Of a stretch of 63,501 nt of DNA, positions 45,142 through 54,050 are shown in pieces. Source of the DNA: Brevundimonas sp. AAP58 (GTDB lineage Bacteria > Pseudomonadota > Alphaproteobacteria > Caulobacterales > Caulobacteraceae); contig NZ_LJHU01000056.1 of assembly GCF_001295975.1 (NCBI RefSeq), forward strand, positions 1 through 63,501, read 5' to 3'. A model generated the notes under the pieces. The model did not search any database, was not told the origin of the DNA, and worked only from the letters and a program-made list of their open reading frames with translations. Every line of letters starts with the position of its first letter. Position 1 is the stretch's first letter. The translations under genes and the position numbers were made by a program.

Positions 45142-45573
45142 TTAGCCCTCCACCACGTTCAGGCCCATCGCGCGGGCGGAGCCTTCGATGATCTTAGCCG
45201 CGGCCTCGACGTCGTTGGCGTTCAGATCCTTCATCTTCTTCTCGGCGATCTCGCGCAGCTGGGTGCGCGTGACCTTGCCGACCGTCTCGCGGCCCGTCAG
45301 CTTGGCGCCCGAGGTGATGCCCGCGGCCTGCTTCAGGTAGTGGGTCGCCGGCGGGGTCTTGGTGACGAAGGTGAAGCTCTTGTCCTGATAGACGGTGATC
45401 ACCGTCGGCAGGGGCGTGCCCTTCACTTCCTTCTCGGTGCGGGCGTTGAACTCCTTGACGAAGCCCATGATGTTGACGCCGCGCTGACCCAGCGCCGGCC
45501 CGATCGGCGGCGACGGGGTCGCAGAGCCCGCGGGCACCTGCAGCTTGATATAGCCCAGAATCTTCTTGGCCAT
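45142..45573 (-). CDS. rplK: 50S ribosomal protein L11
   Basis: Ribosomal protein L11, 143 aa, at the GTPase-associated centre and needed for RelA activation. [24 protein letters not shown] with the proline-rich hinge and the C-terminal [20 protein letters not shown] and [11 protein letters not shown] are characteristic. AGGAGAG ribosome-binding site; own promoter at 45686-45714. Confidence 0.99.
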   Translation of the reverse strand: MAKKILGYIKLQVPAGSATPSPPIGPALGQRGVNIMGFVKEFNARTEKEVKGTPLPTVITVYQDKSFTFVTKTPPATHYLKQAAGITSGAKLTGRETVGKVTRTQLREIAEKKMKDLNANDVEAAAKIIEGSARAMGLNVVEG

Positions 45574-45685
45574 TGGTCTCTCCTATGAAGCGGCGAACTC
45601 AATCGCCACGGATGAGCCGTGGTGCGGCATGGCGGCCTCCCACGGATTTCCCGCGTTTCCGGCGGGCCGGAAAAGCGAAGGCGCG

Positions 45686-45714
45686 CCTATAGCGGGCTCG
45701 CCCTGCAAAAGCAA
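45686..45714 (-). promoter_or_regulatory. Promoter for rplK-rplA
   Basis: On the minus strand TTGCTT (plus 45709-45714) is followed after 17 bases by TATAGG (plus 45686-45691), just after the nusG terminator. The leader to rplK would be about 105 nt. Confidence 0.45.
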
Positions 45715-45737
45715 ACGGCGGCTCGAAGGAGCCGCCG
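45709..45737 (-). terminator. Rho-independent terminator after nusG
   Basis: A nine-base-pair perfect stem (45716-45724 with 45729-45737, CGGCGGCTC/GAGCCGCCG) with a GAAG-type loop is followed on the minus strand by TTTGCTTTTGC. It closes the tRNA-Trp-secE-nusG unit 26 bases past the nusG stop. Confidence 0.75.
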
Positions 45738-45763
45738 CTGCGAAGTCTGAAGTGGTCTGACGA

Positions 45764-46336
45764 TCAGGCCGCGACCTTCTCCACCTGGCTGTATTCCAGA
45801 TCGACCGGCGTCGGACGCCCGAAGATCGAGACGGCGACCCGCAGGCGGGCGGCGTCCTCGTCGACGCTTTCCACCTGGCCATCGAAGCTGGCGAAGGGGC
45901 CGTCGATGACCTTGACGGTCTCGCCGATGTCGAAGCGGATCGTGGGCTTGGGACGCTCGACGCCCTCTTCCACGGCGCCGATGATGTTCTGGACCTCACG
46001 CTCGCTGACCGGCAGCGGCTTGGTGCCGCCCGCGGCACCCAGGAAGCCCGTGACCTTGGGCGTATCCTTCACAAGGTGATAGGCGTCGTCGGTCAGGTCC
46101 ATCTTCACCAGCACATAGCCGGGGAAGAACTTGCGCTCGGAGTTGACCTTCCGGCCGCGACGGATCTCGACCACGTCCTCGGTCGGCACCAGGATCTCGG
46201 AGAAATACTCCTCCAGTCCGCGCTGCTTGGCCTGGTCGCGGATATGCTGGGCGACCTTCTTCTCGAAGTTCGAATAGGCGTGGACAATGTACCACTTGTG
46301 CCGGGGATTGGCGGGGGCGGGCGCTGCATCCGTCAC
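45764..46336 (-). CDS. nusG: Transcription termination/antitermination factor NusG
   Basis: A 190-aa NusG linking RNA polymerase with Rho or the ribosome. The NGN domain starts KWYIVHAYSNFEKKVAQHIR and includes ERKFFPGYVLVKMDL; the C-terminal KOW domain has GETVKVIDGPFASFDGQVES. Preceded by secE (21-base gap), the standard arrangement. Confidence 0.98.
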   Translation of the reverse strand: MTDAAPAPANPRHKWYIVHAYSNFEKKVAQHIRDQAKQRGLEEYFSEILVPTEDVVEIRRGRKVNSERKFFPGYVLVKMDLTDDAYHLVKDTPKVTGFLGAAGGTKPLPVSEREVQNIIGAVEEGVERPKPTIRFDIGETVKVIDGPFASFDGQVESVDEDAARLRVAVSIFGRPTPVDLEYSQVEKVAA

Positions 46337-46357
46337 GGGCGCGATCCTTCTTTTTTC

Positions 46358-46672
46358 TTATTGGCCGATGGCGAGGACGAAGGTGGACGCCATGCCCAGC
46401 ATCCAGTCCACGATCCAGAAGAAGGCCGCCGCGATGGCCACCATGATGAAGACCATCACCGAGGTGATCCAGGTCTCCTTGCGGCTCGGCCACACGATCT
46501 TGCGACCCTCGGCGCGGACCTGACCGAAGAACTGGACCGGGCTGGTCTTCTTCTTGGGGGCGGCGTCGTCGACCGTAACCGTGGCACCGGAGGCCTGCGC
46601 CGCCGCTTGCGGGCGCGCGCCAGCGGCCGGGTTTCCGGTGCGGCGTCCGCCTGTGAACCTGGACTTGGCCAT
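46358..46672 (-). CDS. secE: Preprotein translocase subunit SecE
   Basis: A 104-aa SecE. The conserved amphipathic segment QFFGQVRAEGRKIVWPSRKE is followed by one membrane helix (about 72-96, VMVFIMVAIAAAFFWIVDWM). The first 40 residues are an Ala/Pro/Gly-rich extension beyond the minimal SecE. Located between tRNA-Trp and nusG. Confidence 0.96.
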   Translation of the reverse strand: MAKSRFTGGRRTGNPAAGARPQAAAQASGATVTVDDAAPKKKTSPVQFFGQVRAEGRKIVWPSRKETWITSVMVFIMVAIAAAFFWIVDWMLGMASTFVLAIGQ

Positions 46673-46749
46673 CGTCTACGGGGTCTCTTCTAACGCTTGA
46701 TCCGTCCCCGCAGATGGGAAGCCGTGGCCTGCGGGAACAGAGGGGAAAA

Positions 46750-46825
46750 TGGCAGGAGTTGGGGGACTCGAACCCACGACCCCCGGTTTTGGAGACCGGT
46801 GCTCTACCAACTGAGCTAAACTCCT
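46750..46825 (-). tRNA. trpT: tRNA-Trp (anticodon CCA)
   Basis: A complete 76-nt tRNA on the minus strand with encoded CCA at 46750-46752. The acceptor stem AGGAGTT/AACTCCT, D-loop TAGCTCAGTTGGTAGAGC, anticodon loop CTCCAAA (CCA) and T-loop GGTTCGAGTCC are all visible. It lies 77 bases upstream of secE on the same strand and is probably in the same transcript. Confidence 0.98.
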
Positions 46826-46886
46826 AGACAAAACAGAACGCGCCGTGGGAGCGAACCCATCGGCGCGTCGGTTCGCCAGAGGTCGC

Positions 46887-46915
46887 GATGTAACAGTGCC
46901 GCCCTAACGAGGCAA
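46887..46915 (-). promoter_or_regulatory. Possible promoter for tRNA-Trp-secE-nusG
   Basis: On the minus strand TTGCCT (plus 46910-46915) is followed after 17 bases by TACATC (plus 46887-46892), about 60 bases upstream of the tRNA. The -10 match is weak. Confidence 0.35.
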
Positions 46916-46999
46916 GCCTTACACCGCAGCGGCAAACTGATTGGCCACACACCGGTGTTATGTCATAGCGACACCTCGATGTAAGCACGCCCTCATCCC

Positions 47000-48607
47000 A
47001 TGGCCAACCTGAGAAGACTTCAGTTTCTGGCCGCGGGAGTGGTCATTATCGCTACGTTCGCACTCTCTCTTTGGGTGCGCTGGCCAGCGTTCACGGGTGA
47101 AGCCGCAACTCCAAATCTGGAGGCGACCTATCACTCTATCTGGACCGCAAGGGCGATGGTCGAGTCGTCCGCCGCAAGCCATCACCTGCTGCCCACGGTA
47201 ACCTTGGCCCCGATACCCGGAAACGACATTTCATGGGGGGCTACCCAGCCGACGGCTGGGGGCAGCTACATCTATGCGTCGTTCCCGCCTCTGGCCTTCT
47301 GGCTCGCGACACCGGTGGCGCGATTGGGTGCCCATTCTCTGGATCTCCTACCGCTGTCTCTCCTCAACAGTCTTTTTGGACTCGGCGCTGCCTTGATGCT
47401 CGCGGCCCTGGCGAGGCGACTGTACCTGGACAATCGCGCCATCACGGTCGGAGCAGAGGACCAAGCCAGTCTCGATTGGCTCGTGTTCCTGGTCGCAACG
47501 GTGACGACGCTGTTCCTTTGCGAGTCGCTGCAATCGCACGGCAACGTCTACTGGCCGCAATCACCCGCGCAGATCGTCTTCATCGTCGGGGCCTGGTTTG
47601 GTTATCGGGCGTTGAAAGGCCCAGCATCGCGCGCGACGACGATCGGTCTGATGACGTGCTGCGCGGTCTATCCGATGCTCGAGTGGTCCGGCTATGTGTT
47701 CAATATCGGCATTGCCCTTGCGCTGGCCTTCAGCGTCCTGAAGCAGAGCGACACGAGCATCACCCAGGCATTCTCGAGGTCCGCACGCCGCTCGGCCTTG
47801 ACGGCCGTCAAGGGACCGCCGTTGCAGATTGCAGGCGTCACGATGGTAGTGGGCCTGGCAACCATCCTCCACCTCGTGACGGCCGTCGGCTTGGAGGACG
47901 CGATAAAGGCTTTGCTGATGAGGGCGGCAGCGCGATCCGTGACACTCGATATCGCCGCGCTACCGTTCGGATATTGGACATCTCTCGGCCTGCTTCTACC
48001 GTTCGGACTGATCGCAGCCTTGATCGTTGTTCGGTTGAAGCACGACCGCAGTACACTGCCTTCGATCCTGCTGTTGTTCGTGTGCGCTTTTCCGCTCCTG
48101 GAGAACGTCGTCATGCTGCAACACGCGAGCCAGTTCTCCTTCGACCGTTTGAAGCTCGCGGTTCCACTCGTCCTTGCCCTGGCTTGGGTCGCTTCGACGG
48201 CGTCGCCTAGGCGCGTCGCGCTCGGCGCGCCGGTGATCGGAGCAGCGATCATCGCCAGCAACCTGTTCCATTATGGTGACCGACTGGCCGCCGGCCAGCC
48301 CTGGGTTGAAGCGGACAGAGCAAATCGACTTTCGATCGCCCCCTTCGCGTCAATGCTGGTCGATCCCTGCGTCGTGGTCGGCTCGACCAGCAACGTCAGA
48401 GGCTATCTGAACCTACTAGTGGGCCGCGACATCTACGAGTTTGTGGATGCCCAGACCTTGTCCGCAAAGGCGAGAAGCCGTGGAGCCTGCGGTGCAGTCT
48501 TGATACAGACCACCAACATATCACCAGACCTGCCGCGCATAACCGCGATCACGCGGATCAGTGGTCCAGGTGCGCCGCCACCGCCTCGGCTTCGTCCTCC
48601 GGCTTGA
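47000..48607 (+). CDS. Polytopic membrane protein resembling GT-C (family 39-like) glycosyltransferases
   Basis: A 535-aa protein with about ten to twelve membrane helices. After the first helix, a periplasmic loop with NLEATYHSIWTARAMVES and later SYIYASFPPLAFWLATPVAR resembles the first loop of lipid-linked sugar transferases of the GT-C fold. I cannot name the substrate. By eye it is less GC-rich than its neighbours. Its last 50 bases overlap the convergent CNNM gene, and the final residues (GAPPPPRLRPPA) are simply the antisense of that gene, so the original C-terminus may be lost. Confidence 0.6.
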   Translation: MANLRRLQFLAAGVVIIATFALSLWVRWPAFTGEAATPNLEATYHSIWTARAMVESSAASHHLLPTVTLAPIPGNDISWGATQPTAGGSYIYASFPPLAFWLATPVARLGAHSLDLLPLSLLNSLFGLGAALMLAALARRLYLDNRAITVGAEDQASLDWLVFLVATVTTLFLCESLQSHGNVYWPQSPAQIVFIVGAWFGYRALKGPASRATTIGLMTCCAVYPMLEWSGYVFNIGIALALAFSVLKQSDTSITQAFSRSARRSALTAVKGPPLQIAGVTMVVGLATILHLVTAVGLEDAIKALLMRAAARSVTLDIAALPFGYWTSLGLLLPFGLIAALIVVRLKHDRSTLPSILLLFVCAFPLLENVVMLQHASQFSFDRLKLAVPLVLALAWVASTASPRRVALGAPVIGAAIIASNLFHYGDRLAAGQPWVEADRANRLSIAPFASMLVDPCVVVGSTSNVRGYLNLLVGRDIYEFVDAQTLSAKARSRGACGAVLIQTTNISPDLPRITAITRISGPGAPPPPRLRPPA

Positions 48608-49892
48608 CCACCTGCTTGAACAACAGCTTGTCGATGCGGCGGTCGTCCATATCAATGACCTCCACCTCGAAACGGCCGAGCTGCAGGATCTCCCCCTCTT
48701 CCGGCACACGCGACAGCTGGTGCAGAACCAGGCCGGCGATGGTGTGGAAGCCTTCGTGCTCGCCGAAGTCCTCGCCCAGTTCGTCGGCCAGCTCGTCCAG
48801 GTCCATCTGGCCATCGACCAGCCAGGTGCCGTCCTCGCGCTGGCGGATCATCTGCTCGGCGTCGTCGTGACCCTCGTCGAAATCGCCGGCGATCATCTCG
48901 AGCAGATCGGTCGCCGTGACGACGCCCTCGAAGGCCCCGAACTCATCGACGAGGAAGGCCATGTGGACCTTTGAGGACTTCAGGATCTCAAGCGCCTTCA
49001 GCACCGAGGTCGACTGCGGGATGAAGGCCGGGATCTGGACGTGTTTCTCGATATTGAACTCGCCATTGTCCAACAGGCTATCCAGCAAATCCTTCTTGTG
49101 GACCACGCCAATCGGATTATCGACGTCGTTCTCCCGCGCCACCACGATGCGGCTATAGGGACAGGTGCGAACCTCTTCGCGCAACTGTTCCTCGGTGTCG
49201 TCGAGCGCGACCCAGAACACTTCGTGACGCGGCGTCATGGCCACCCGGATCGGACGGTCGCCGAGCGTCAGGATCTCCTCGATCATCTCCTGTTCCTCGG
49301 GCTCGATCAGACCCGACGCCGTGCCTTCGGCGATCATCGTCTCGACCTCCTCCTGGGTGACGTCCGACCCGTCGCGGTCCTTGACCCCCAGAACCTTCAG
49401 AATGCCCGACGTCGAGGCCGTCAGCAGGGCCACGAAGGGATGCAGCACGATTGCCAGGGTCGAGATCGGCGCGGCGGTCTTGGACGCGATCGCTTCGGGA
49501 AAGATCAGCGCCAGCCGCTTTGGCACCAGTTCGCCGACGATCAGCGAAACATAGGTGATGCCGATGACAACCACGGCGGTCGAGGCGATCTCGGCCCAGG
49601 CCTCCGTCGCCGGAAACGCCGTCTCGATGATGCGTGTCAGCTCGCCCGCGATGGCCGCCTGACCATAGGCACCGGCCAGAATGCCGATCAGGGTAATGCC
49701 GACCTGGACGGCCGACAGGAAGTGAGTCGGGTCTTCCGACAGCTTCAGCGCCGCGCGCGCGCCCCGGTCGCCGCGCTCGGCCCGGCTCTGCAGCTTCGAC
49801 TTGCGAGAAGAGACGACCGCCAGCTCGGTCATGGCGAAGAGGCCGTTGAGCACCACAAGGAGCAGAACGACGACGATGGCGATGGCTAACAT
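48558..49892 (-). CDS. CNNM/CBS-domain transporter (CorC/HlyC-type hemolysin family)
   Basis: A 444-aa membrane protein with DUF21/CNNM core (about 1-180, starting with a helix and GLFAMTELAVVSSRKSKLQS), a CBS pair (about 205-335, with MTPRHEVFWVALDDTEEQLR and FLVDEFGAFEGVVTATDLLE) and a C-terminal CorC_HlyC transporter-associated domain (345-430). The family includes Mg/Co efflux and resistance proteins (YtfL, PaeA, TlyC); the ion is not determined here. Confidence 0.93.
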   Translation of the reverse strand: MLAIAIVVVLLLVVLNGLFAMTELAVVSSRKSKLQSRAERGDRGARAALKLSEDPTHFLSAVQVGITLIGILAGAYGQAAIAGELTRIIETAFPATEAWAEIASTAVVVIGITYVSLIVGELVPKRLALIFPEAIASKTAAPISTLAIVLHPFVALLTASTSGILKVLGVKDRDGSDVTQEEVETMIAEGTASGLIEPEEQEMIEEILTLGDRPIRVAMTPRHEVFWVALDDTEEQLREEVRTCPYSRIVVARENDVDNPIGVVHKKDLLDSLLDNGEFNIEKHVQIPAFIPQSTSVLKALEILKSSKVHMAFLVDEFGAFEGVVTATDLLEMIAGDFDEGHDDAEQMIRQREDGTWLVDGQMDLDELADELGEDFGEHEGFHTIAGLVLHQLSRVPEEGEILQLGRFEVEVIDMDDRRIDKLLFKQVVKPEDEAEAVAAHLDH

Positions 49893-49991
49893 TTAGAGGG
49901 AAGAGACCCGGCGCGGCGCGACAAACGGCGTCCGCATTTCGCTCCTAGCGGAATGCCAAGGTTTTCGCCACGATTTCCTTGGATGGAAGGA

Positions 49992-50114
49992 TCAGCCGGT
50001 CCGGCCGGCTTCCACTGAGCCATAGGCACCGCGTGAGCCGTCGTCCGCGGTGGCGCAGGCGGACACACCGAGCAGCGTTCCGATGAAAAGGCCGATGTGC
50101 AGAGCGCGTCGCAT
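49992..50114 (-). CDS. Tiny lipoprotein (40 aa)
   Basis: An open frame too short for usual gene calling encodes a basic start (MRRALHIG), a hydrophobic segment (LFIGTLLGVS) and a lipobox GVSAC with Cys at residue 20, then a 20-residue polar, Gly/Ala-rich mature peptide. The arrangement is that of an entericidin-size lipoprotein. No strong ribosome-binding site is visible. It is 99 bases upstream of the CNNM gene on the same strand. Function unknown. Confidence 0.6.
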   Translation of the reverse strand: MRRALHIGLFIGTLLGVSACATADDGSRGAYGSVEAGRTG

Positions 50115-50217
50115 AGTGATTGGTTACCGAACTTCTAACGCCGTGACCAACGTAGAAGACGGTTCGCGGTTCACCGCAACCAGCGGCCCCTGCCGGTTGC
50201 AGAACAGGGTTAAGGCG

Positions 50218-50505
50218 TCACTCGCCCGGTTCCTCCGAGTCGCCGTCGCGGAAGCGCCATTTCATGGTCAACACCCCGGCCGCCATCACCAGGGCAGCGG
50301 AATTGGCGAAGGCCACAGGCCAGGCCTCGGTCAGCACACCATAGACGACCCAAAGGACGAAGCAGGTCACCGTCAGGGAATAGGTCTTCAGCGACACCGA
50401 CGACGCGTCCCGCGCCTTCCAGATCTTGACGATCTGAGGCGCGAAACTGGCGATGGAGCACAGGGCGGCGGCCGTGCCGAAAGCGTTGGCGATCAGGTCT
50501 GACAT
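50218..50505 (-). CDS. SemiSWEET-family PQ-loop transporter
   Basis: A 95-aa protein with three membrane helices and one PQ-loop (SFAPQIVKIWKARDASSVS, Pro-Gln at about 23-24), the size and layout of SemiSWEET sugar transporters, which work as dimers. Start at the ATG at 50505; the seven extra upstream codons are unlikely. Substrate probably a small sugar, by family only. Confidence 0.88.
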   Translation of the reverse strand: MSDLIANAFGTAAALCSIASFAPQIVKIWKARDASSVSLKTYSLTVTCFVLWVVYGVLTEAWPVAFANSAALVMAAGVLTMKWRFRDGDSEEPGE

Positions 50506-50547
50506 GGGCCGCAAACGGCGCCCCACGGCGAGGGTTCCTGCGGTCGA

Positions 50548-52791
50548 CTATTGGGTTGGCTGCGCCCTGGATCCAATGGTCCGGTCCAGGAAGTCCAGAT
50601 AGGTCCGCCATTGCTGCAACTGGCGCTCGTTGCCCCGGATACCGTGCCGCTGGCCGGGATACAGCATCATCTCGAACGGCGTGCTGGAGGCCTGGAGCGC
50701 GTCGATCACCCGGGTCGCGTTCTCGAAGATCACGTTATCGTCGGCCATGCCGTGAAGCAGCAGCAGCCGGCCGGTCAGCTGATCCAGCTGATCGACCACG
50801 TCGGAGGCCGCATAGCCGTCCGGATTGGCCTCCGGCGTCGACATGAACCGCTCGGTGTAGTGGGTGTCGTAGAGGCTCCAGTCCGTCACCGGCGCGCCCG
50901 AGATCGCCGAGGTCAGGTTCATGCGCGGCTCGGTCAGCATGTGCAGCGTCATGAAGCCGCCATAGCTCCAGCCCATGGCCGCGATCCGGTCGTCGTCCAC
51001 GAACGGCAGCGATCTCAGATAGTTGATGGCCAGAACCTGATCGTCCACCTCCGGCTGGCCCATCGTCAGATACAGCGCCTGCTTAAACGCCGCCGACCGG
51101 TCGCCCTCGCCCCGGTTATCGAGGCGGAACACCAGATAGCCGGCCTCGGTCAGAAGCTGCGTCGTCGCCGGCAGCCAGCCATTGCGCACGCCCCCGCCCG
51201 ACGGTCCGCCATAGACCTGCATCACCACCGGATAGCTCTTGGTCGGATCGAAATCGACGGGCCGTGCCATCTGCCAGACGAGGGTATGGCCGTCGCTCTC
51301 CAGCGTGCCGAACTCGACGCTGGGCCTGCGCGACACGAAGGGCGTGAACGGATGGTCGGCGTCGAGCGCATTCTCCTCGATCCAGCGCACGAACGTCCCG
51401 TCCGCCGAATATAGACCCGAGCGCGGTGGGGTTCTCAGGTCATTATAGTTGCCGACATAGGCCGTGGCCGTCCGGTTCATGCTCGCCGACCACCAGCCGC
51501 CCTGCGGCGTCACCGCCACCGGCGCGCCGTCCGTCGTCAGGCTGGCGCGGAACAGCTGCTGCTCGATCGGGTATTCGCGGCCGTCGCGCATGGAGGCGGT
51601 GAAGAAGACCTCGCCGGTGTCCTCGTTGACGCCGTTCAGCGCCTTGACCGGCCATTCGCCCGAGGTGATGGCGCGCACCTTTCGACCGTCGGCGTCATAC
51701 AGATACAGGTGCCGCCAGCCGGTGCTTTCGTCCGACCATATGAAGCGGCCGTCCCTCAGCGCCTTGAAATCGTGGGTCAGGGGCACCCAGGCGTCCGACG
51801 TCTGGGTCGCGATGACGCGGGACGCCCCCGTCGCCGGATCGACGCGCAGCAGGTCCAGAGTCTGCTGATCGCGCGACTGACGCTGGACATAGAGGACAGA
51901 CCCGTCGGTCGCCCAGTTGACCCGCGCCAGATAGATGTCGGCGTTCGCGCCCAGATCGACCTTGATGCGTCGGCCCGAGGCGACGTCCTGGACCCACAGC
52001 TCGACGAGCGCGTTCGGTCGCCCGGCCCGGGGATAGCGCTGCTCGATCACCGTCGCGCCGCCGCCGGTGATGTCCAGACGCGGAATGATGTCGACGGTCG
52101 ATTCGTCGGTGCGCTGGAGCGCGATGAAGCGCTCGTCCGGGCTCCACCAGTAGCCGGTGTCGCGGTCCATCTCCTCCTGGGCGATGAACTCGGCCGTGGC
52201 CCAGGTGATCAGACCCTCGCCGTCCGTCGTGACCGGCCGTTCCTGCCCATCGGCCAGATTGACGATCACCAGATCCTGATCGCGCACGAAGCTCACGAAG
52301 TTACCCTGGGGGCTGACCTTGGCGTCGATCTCGTCGGCCTCGGTCTCGGTCAGGCGGCGGATGTCGCCCCCTTCCCGGCTGGCCAGGAAGATGTCGCCCT
52401 CCAGCGGGGCCAGGATGTAGCGGCCCTGTTCGTCCCAGGAATACTCGACCACGCCGCGCTGGCTGATCCGCATGCGCTCGCGCCGCGCCTTCTCGGCCTC
52501 CGACAGTTCCCCGGCGTCGGGCACCAGAGCTCGGGCGTCGATCAGTTTGAAGGGATCCCCCTCCCCCGTCGGCGCGGCCCACAGGTCCAGCACGGAGACG
52601 TCGTCCTCGCGCGCCCGCAGGAAGGCCACCAGCTCTCCGTCCGGCGACAGGCTGACCCCCTGGGCCACGGGGCCATTGAGGGCGGGATTGGCGAACACCC
52701 GCTCAGGGGTCAGGACCGCCGGATCGGTGGTCTGGGCCTGGGCGGTCGCGGCGGAGAGAAGGAGGGACGAGGCAAGGAGAACTGTGCGCAT
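50548..52791 (-). CDS. S9 family peptidase (dipeptidyl peptidase IV type), exported
   Basis: A 747-aa serine peptidase with a signal peptide (cleavage about residue 19, AQA). A beta-propeller (about 60-480) with EYSWDEQGRYILAPLEGDIF precedes an alpha/beta-hydrolase domain. The nucleophile is in GWSYGGFMTLH (about 610-620), with Asp in GMADDNVIF and His in GQRHGIRGNE. QEEMDRDTGYWWSPDERFIA contains the paired acidic residues that bind the substrate N-terminus, so dipeptide release after proline is likely. Confidence 0.93.
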   Translation of the reverse strand: MRTVLLASSLLLSAATAQAQTTDPAVLTPERVFANPALNGPVAQGVSLSPDGELVAFLRAREDDVSVLDLWAAPTGEGDPFKLIDARALVPDAGELSEAEKARRERMRISQRGVVEYSWDEQGRYILAPLEGDIFLASREGGDIRRLTETEADEIDAKVSPQGNFVSFVRDQDLVIVNLADGQERPVTTDGEGLITWATAEFIAQEEMDRDTGYWWSPDERFIALQRTDESTVDIIPRLDITGGGATVIEQRYPRAGRPNALVELWVQDVASGRRIKVDLGANADIYLARVNWATDGSVLYVQRQSRDQQTLDLLRVDPATGASRVIATQTSDAWVPLTHDFKALRDGRFIWSDESTGWRHLYLYDADGRKVRAITSGEWPVKALNGVNEDTGEVFFTASMRDGREYPIEQQLFRASLTTDGAPVAVTPQGGWWSASMNRTATAYVGNYNDLRTPPRSGLYSADGTFVRWIEENALDADHPFTPFVSRRPSVEFGTLESDGHTLVWQMARPVDFDPTKSYPVVMQVYGGPSGGGVRNGWLPATTQLLTEAGYLVFRLDNRGEGDRSAAFKQALYLTMGQPEVDDQVLAINYLRSLPFVDDDRIAAMGWSYGGFMTLHMLTEPRMNLTSAISGAPVTDWSLYDTHYTERFMSTPEANPDGYAASDVVDQLDQLTGRLLLLHGMADDNVIFENATRVIDALQASSTPFEMMLYPGQRHGIRGNERQLQQWRTYLDFLDRTIGSRAQPTQ

Positions 52792-52827
52792 CCCTCGACG
52801 CTAGCGGCGGATTTCGCGCTCGTCACC

Positions 52828-52849
52828 CTCTCCCAGCGCGAGAGGGACC
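52828..52849. repeat. Palindrome in the S9 peptidase-fpr divergent region
   Basis: CCCTCTC and GAGAGGG form a seven-base inverted repeat in the 106-bp region between the two divergent genes. It resembles the palindromes at 24 and 3746. Confidence 0.35.
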
Positions 52850-52897
52850 GAACGTCACCTTCCCCATTTAACGCCGACCCCCTAAAGACAGCGTCAG

Positions 52898-53713
52898 ATG
52901 ACCGACGCCGCCCTGTCCCCGCCGCCCGCCCGTCCCTCGGCCTTCCATGAGCTTGAGGTGACCTGGGTCCATCACTGGACGGAGCAGCTGTTCAGCTTCC
53001 GCGTCGCCCGGCCCGAGGACTTCCGCTTCCGCTCGGGCGAGTTCGTCATGATCGGCCTGCCCGGCGAGGACGGTGCCAAGCCCCTGCTCCGCGCCTATTC
53101 GATCGCCAGCCCCAGCTGGGACGAACAGCTGGAGTTCCTCTCGATTGCCGTGCCCGACGGTCCCCTCACCTCGCGGCTGGTCCACATCCGGCCGGGCGAC
53201 ACCGTCCTGATGGGCAAGAAGCCGACCGGCACGCTCGTGCTCGACGCCCTGACCGGTGGCGAGACGTTGTGGCTGATCGGGACAGGCACGGGGCTGGCCC
53301 CCTGGCTCAGCGTCGCCCGCGATCCCGAGACCTACAGCCGCTTTGGCCGCGTCATCGTCTGCCACACAGTGCGCAACGTCGCCGACCTCAGCTACCGCGA
53401 CTTCTTCACCTCGGGCATCCACGACGATCCCCTGATCGGCGAGGAAGCAGCGGCCCAGCTGACCTACTATCCCACCGTCACCCGCGAGCCCTTCGACACG
53501 CCCGGCCGCATCACCGACCGCATCACGTCAGGTGCCGTCTTCACCGACCTCGGCCTGCCCCCATGCTTCTCGCCCGATCGCGACCGGGTCATGCTGTGCG
53601 GCTCCATGGCCATGATCAAGGAGACGGCCGAGCTGCTGGAGGACTACGGCCTGAAGGAAGGCTCCAACGCCGAGCCCGGCGACTATGTCCTGGAGCGCGC
53701 CTTTGTCGGCTGA
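52898..53713 (+). CDS. fpr: Ferredoxin--NADP(+) reductase
   Basis: A 271-aa FAD flavoprotein exchanging electrons between NADPH and ferredoxin/flavodoxin. FAD-binding RAYSIASPSWDE (about 66-77) and nucleotide-binding LWLIGTGTGLAPWLS (about 125-140) are intact, with the C-terminal DYVLERAFVG typical of bacterial subclass enzymes. It overlaps the start of the chorismate mutase frame by 29 bases. Confidence 0.95.
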   Translation: MTDAALSPPPARPSAFHELEVTWVHHWTEQLFSFRVARPEDFRFRSGEFVMIGLPGEDGAKPLLRAYSIASPSWDEQLEFLSIAVPDGPLTSRLVHIRPGDTVLMGKKPTGTLVLDALTGGETLWLIGTGTGLAPWLSVARDPETYSRFGRVIVCHTVRNVADLSYRDFFTSGIHDDPLIGEEAAAQLTYYPTVTREPFDTPGRITDRITSGAVFTDLGLPPCFSPDRDRVMLCGSMAMIKETAELLEDYGLKEGSNAEPGDYVLERAFVG

Positions 53714-54050
53714 GGTCCTGCACAAGCCCCAGATCGTCGCCGTCGACGCCCGCGTCGACCCGGCCGCCTGCCAGTCCATGGCCGAGGTCCGTCAGGGCGT
53801 CGACGCGCTCGACCGCGCCCTGGTCGCCCTGATCGCCGAGCGCCAGCGCTACATGGAGGCCGCCGCGCGCATCAAGCCGAACCGCGACGCCGTCCACGAC
53901 GACGCGCGCATCGAGGATGTGGTGGCGAAGGTCCTGGCGGCGGCCGAGGCCCAGCACCTGTCGCCGAACATCGCCGAGCCTGTCTGGCGCACCCTGATCG
54001 ACCGCTGCATCGCCCACGAGTTCTCGGTCTACGACCGGACCCGCAGCTAG
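53685..54050 (+). CDS. Chorismate mutase (AroQ type)
   Basis: A 121-aa all-helical chorismate mutase-like protein, converting chorismate to prephenate for Phe and Tyr synthesis. RQGVDALDRALVALIAERQR YMEAAARIK with the conserved Arg/Asp and Lys, and EPVWRTLIDRCIAHEF match AroQ/PchB-type proteins. The ATG at 53685 lies inside fpr; a TTG at 53703 is an alternative start. Translationally coupled to fpr. Confidence 0.85.
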   Translation: MSWSAPLSAEVLHKPQIVAVDARVDPAACQSMAEVRQGVDALDRALVALIAERQRYMEAAARIKPNRDAVHDDARIEDVVAKVLAAAEAQHLSPNIAEPVWRTLIDRCIAHEFSVYDRTRS

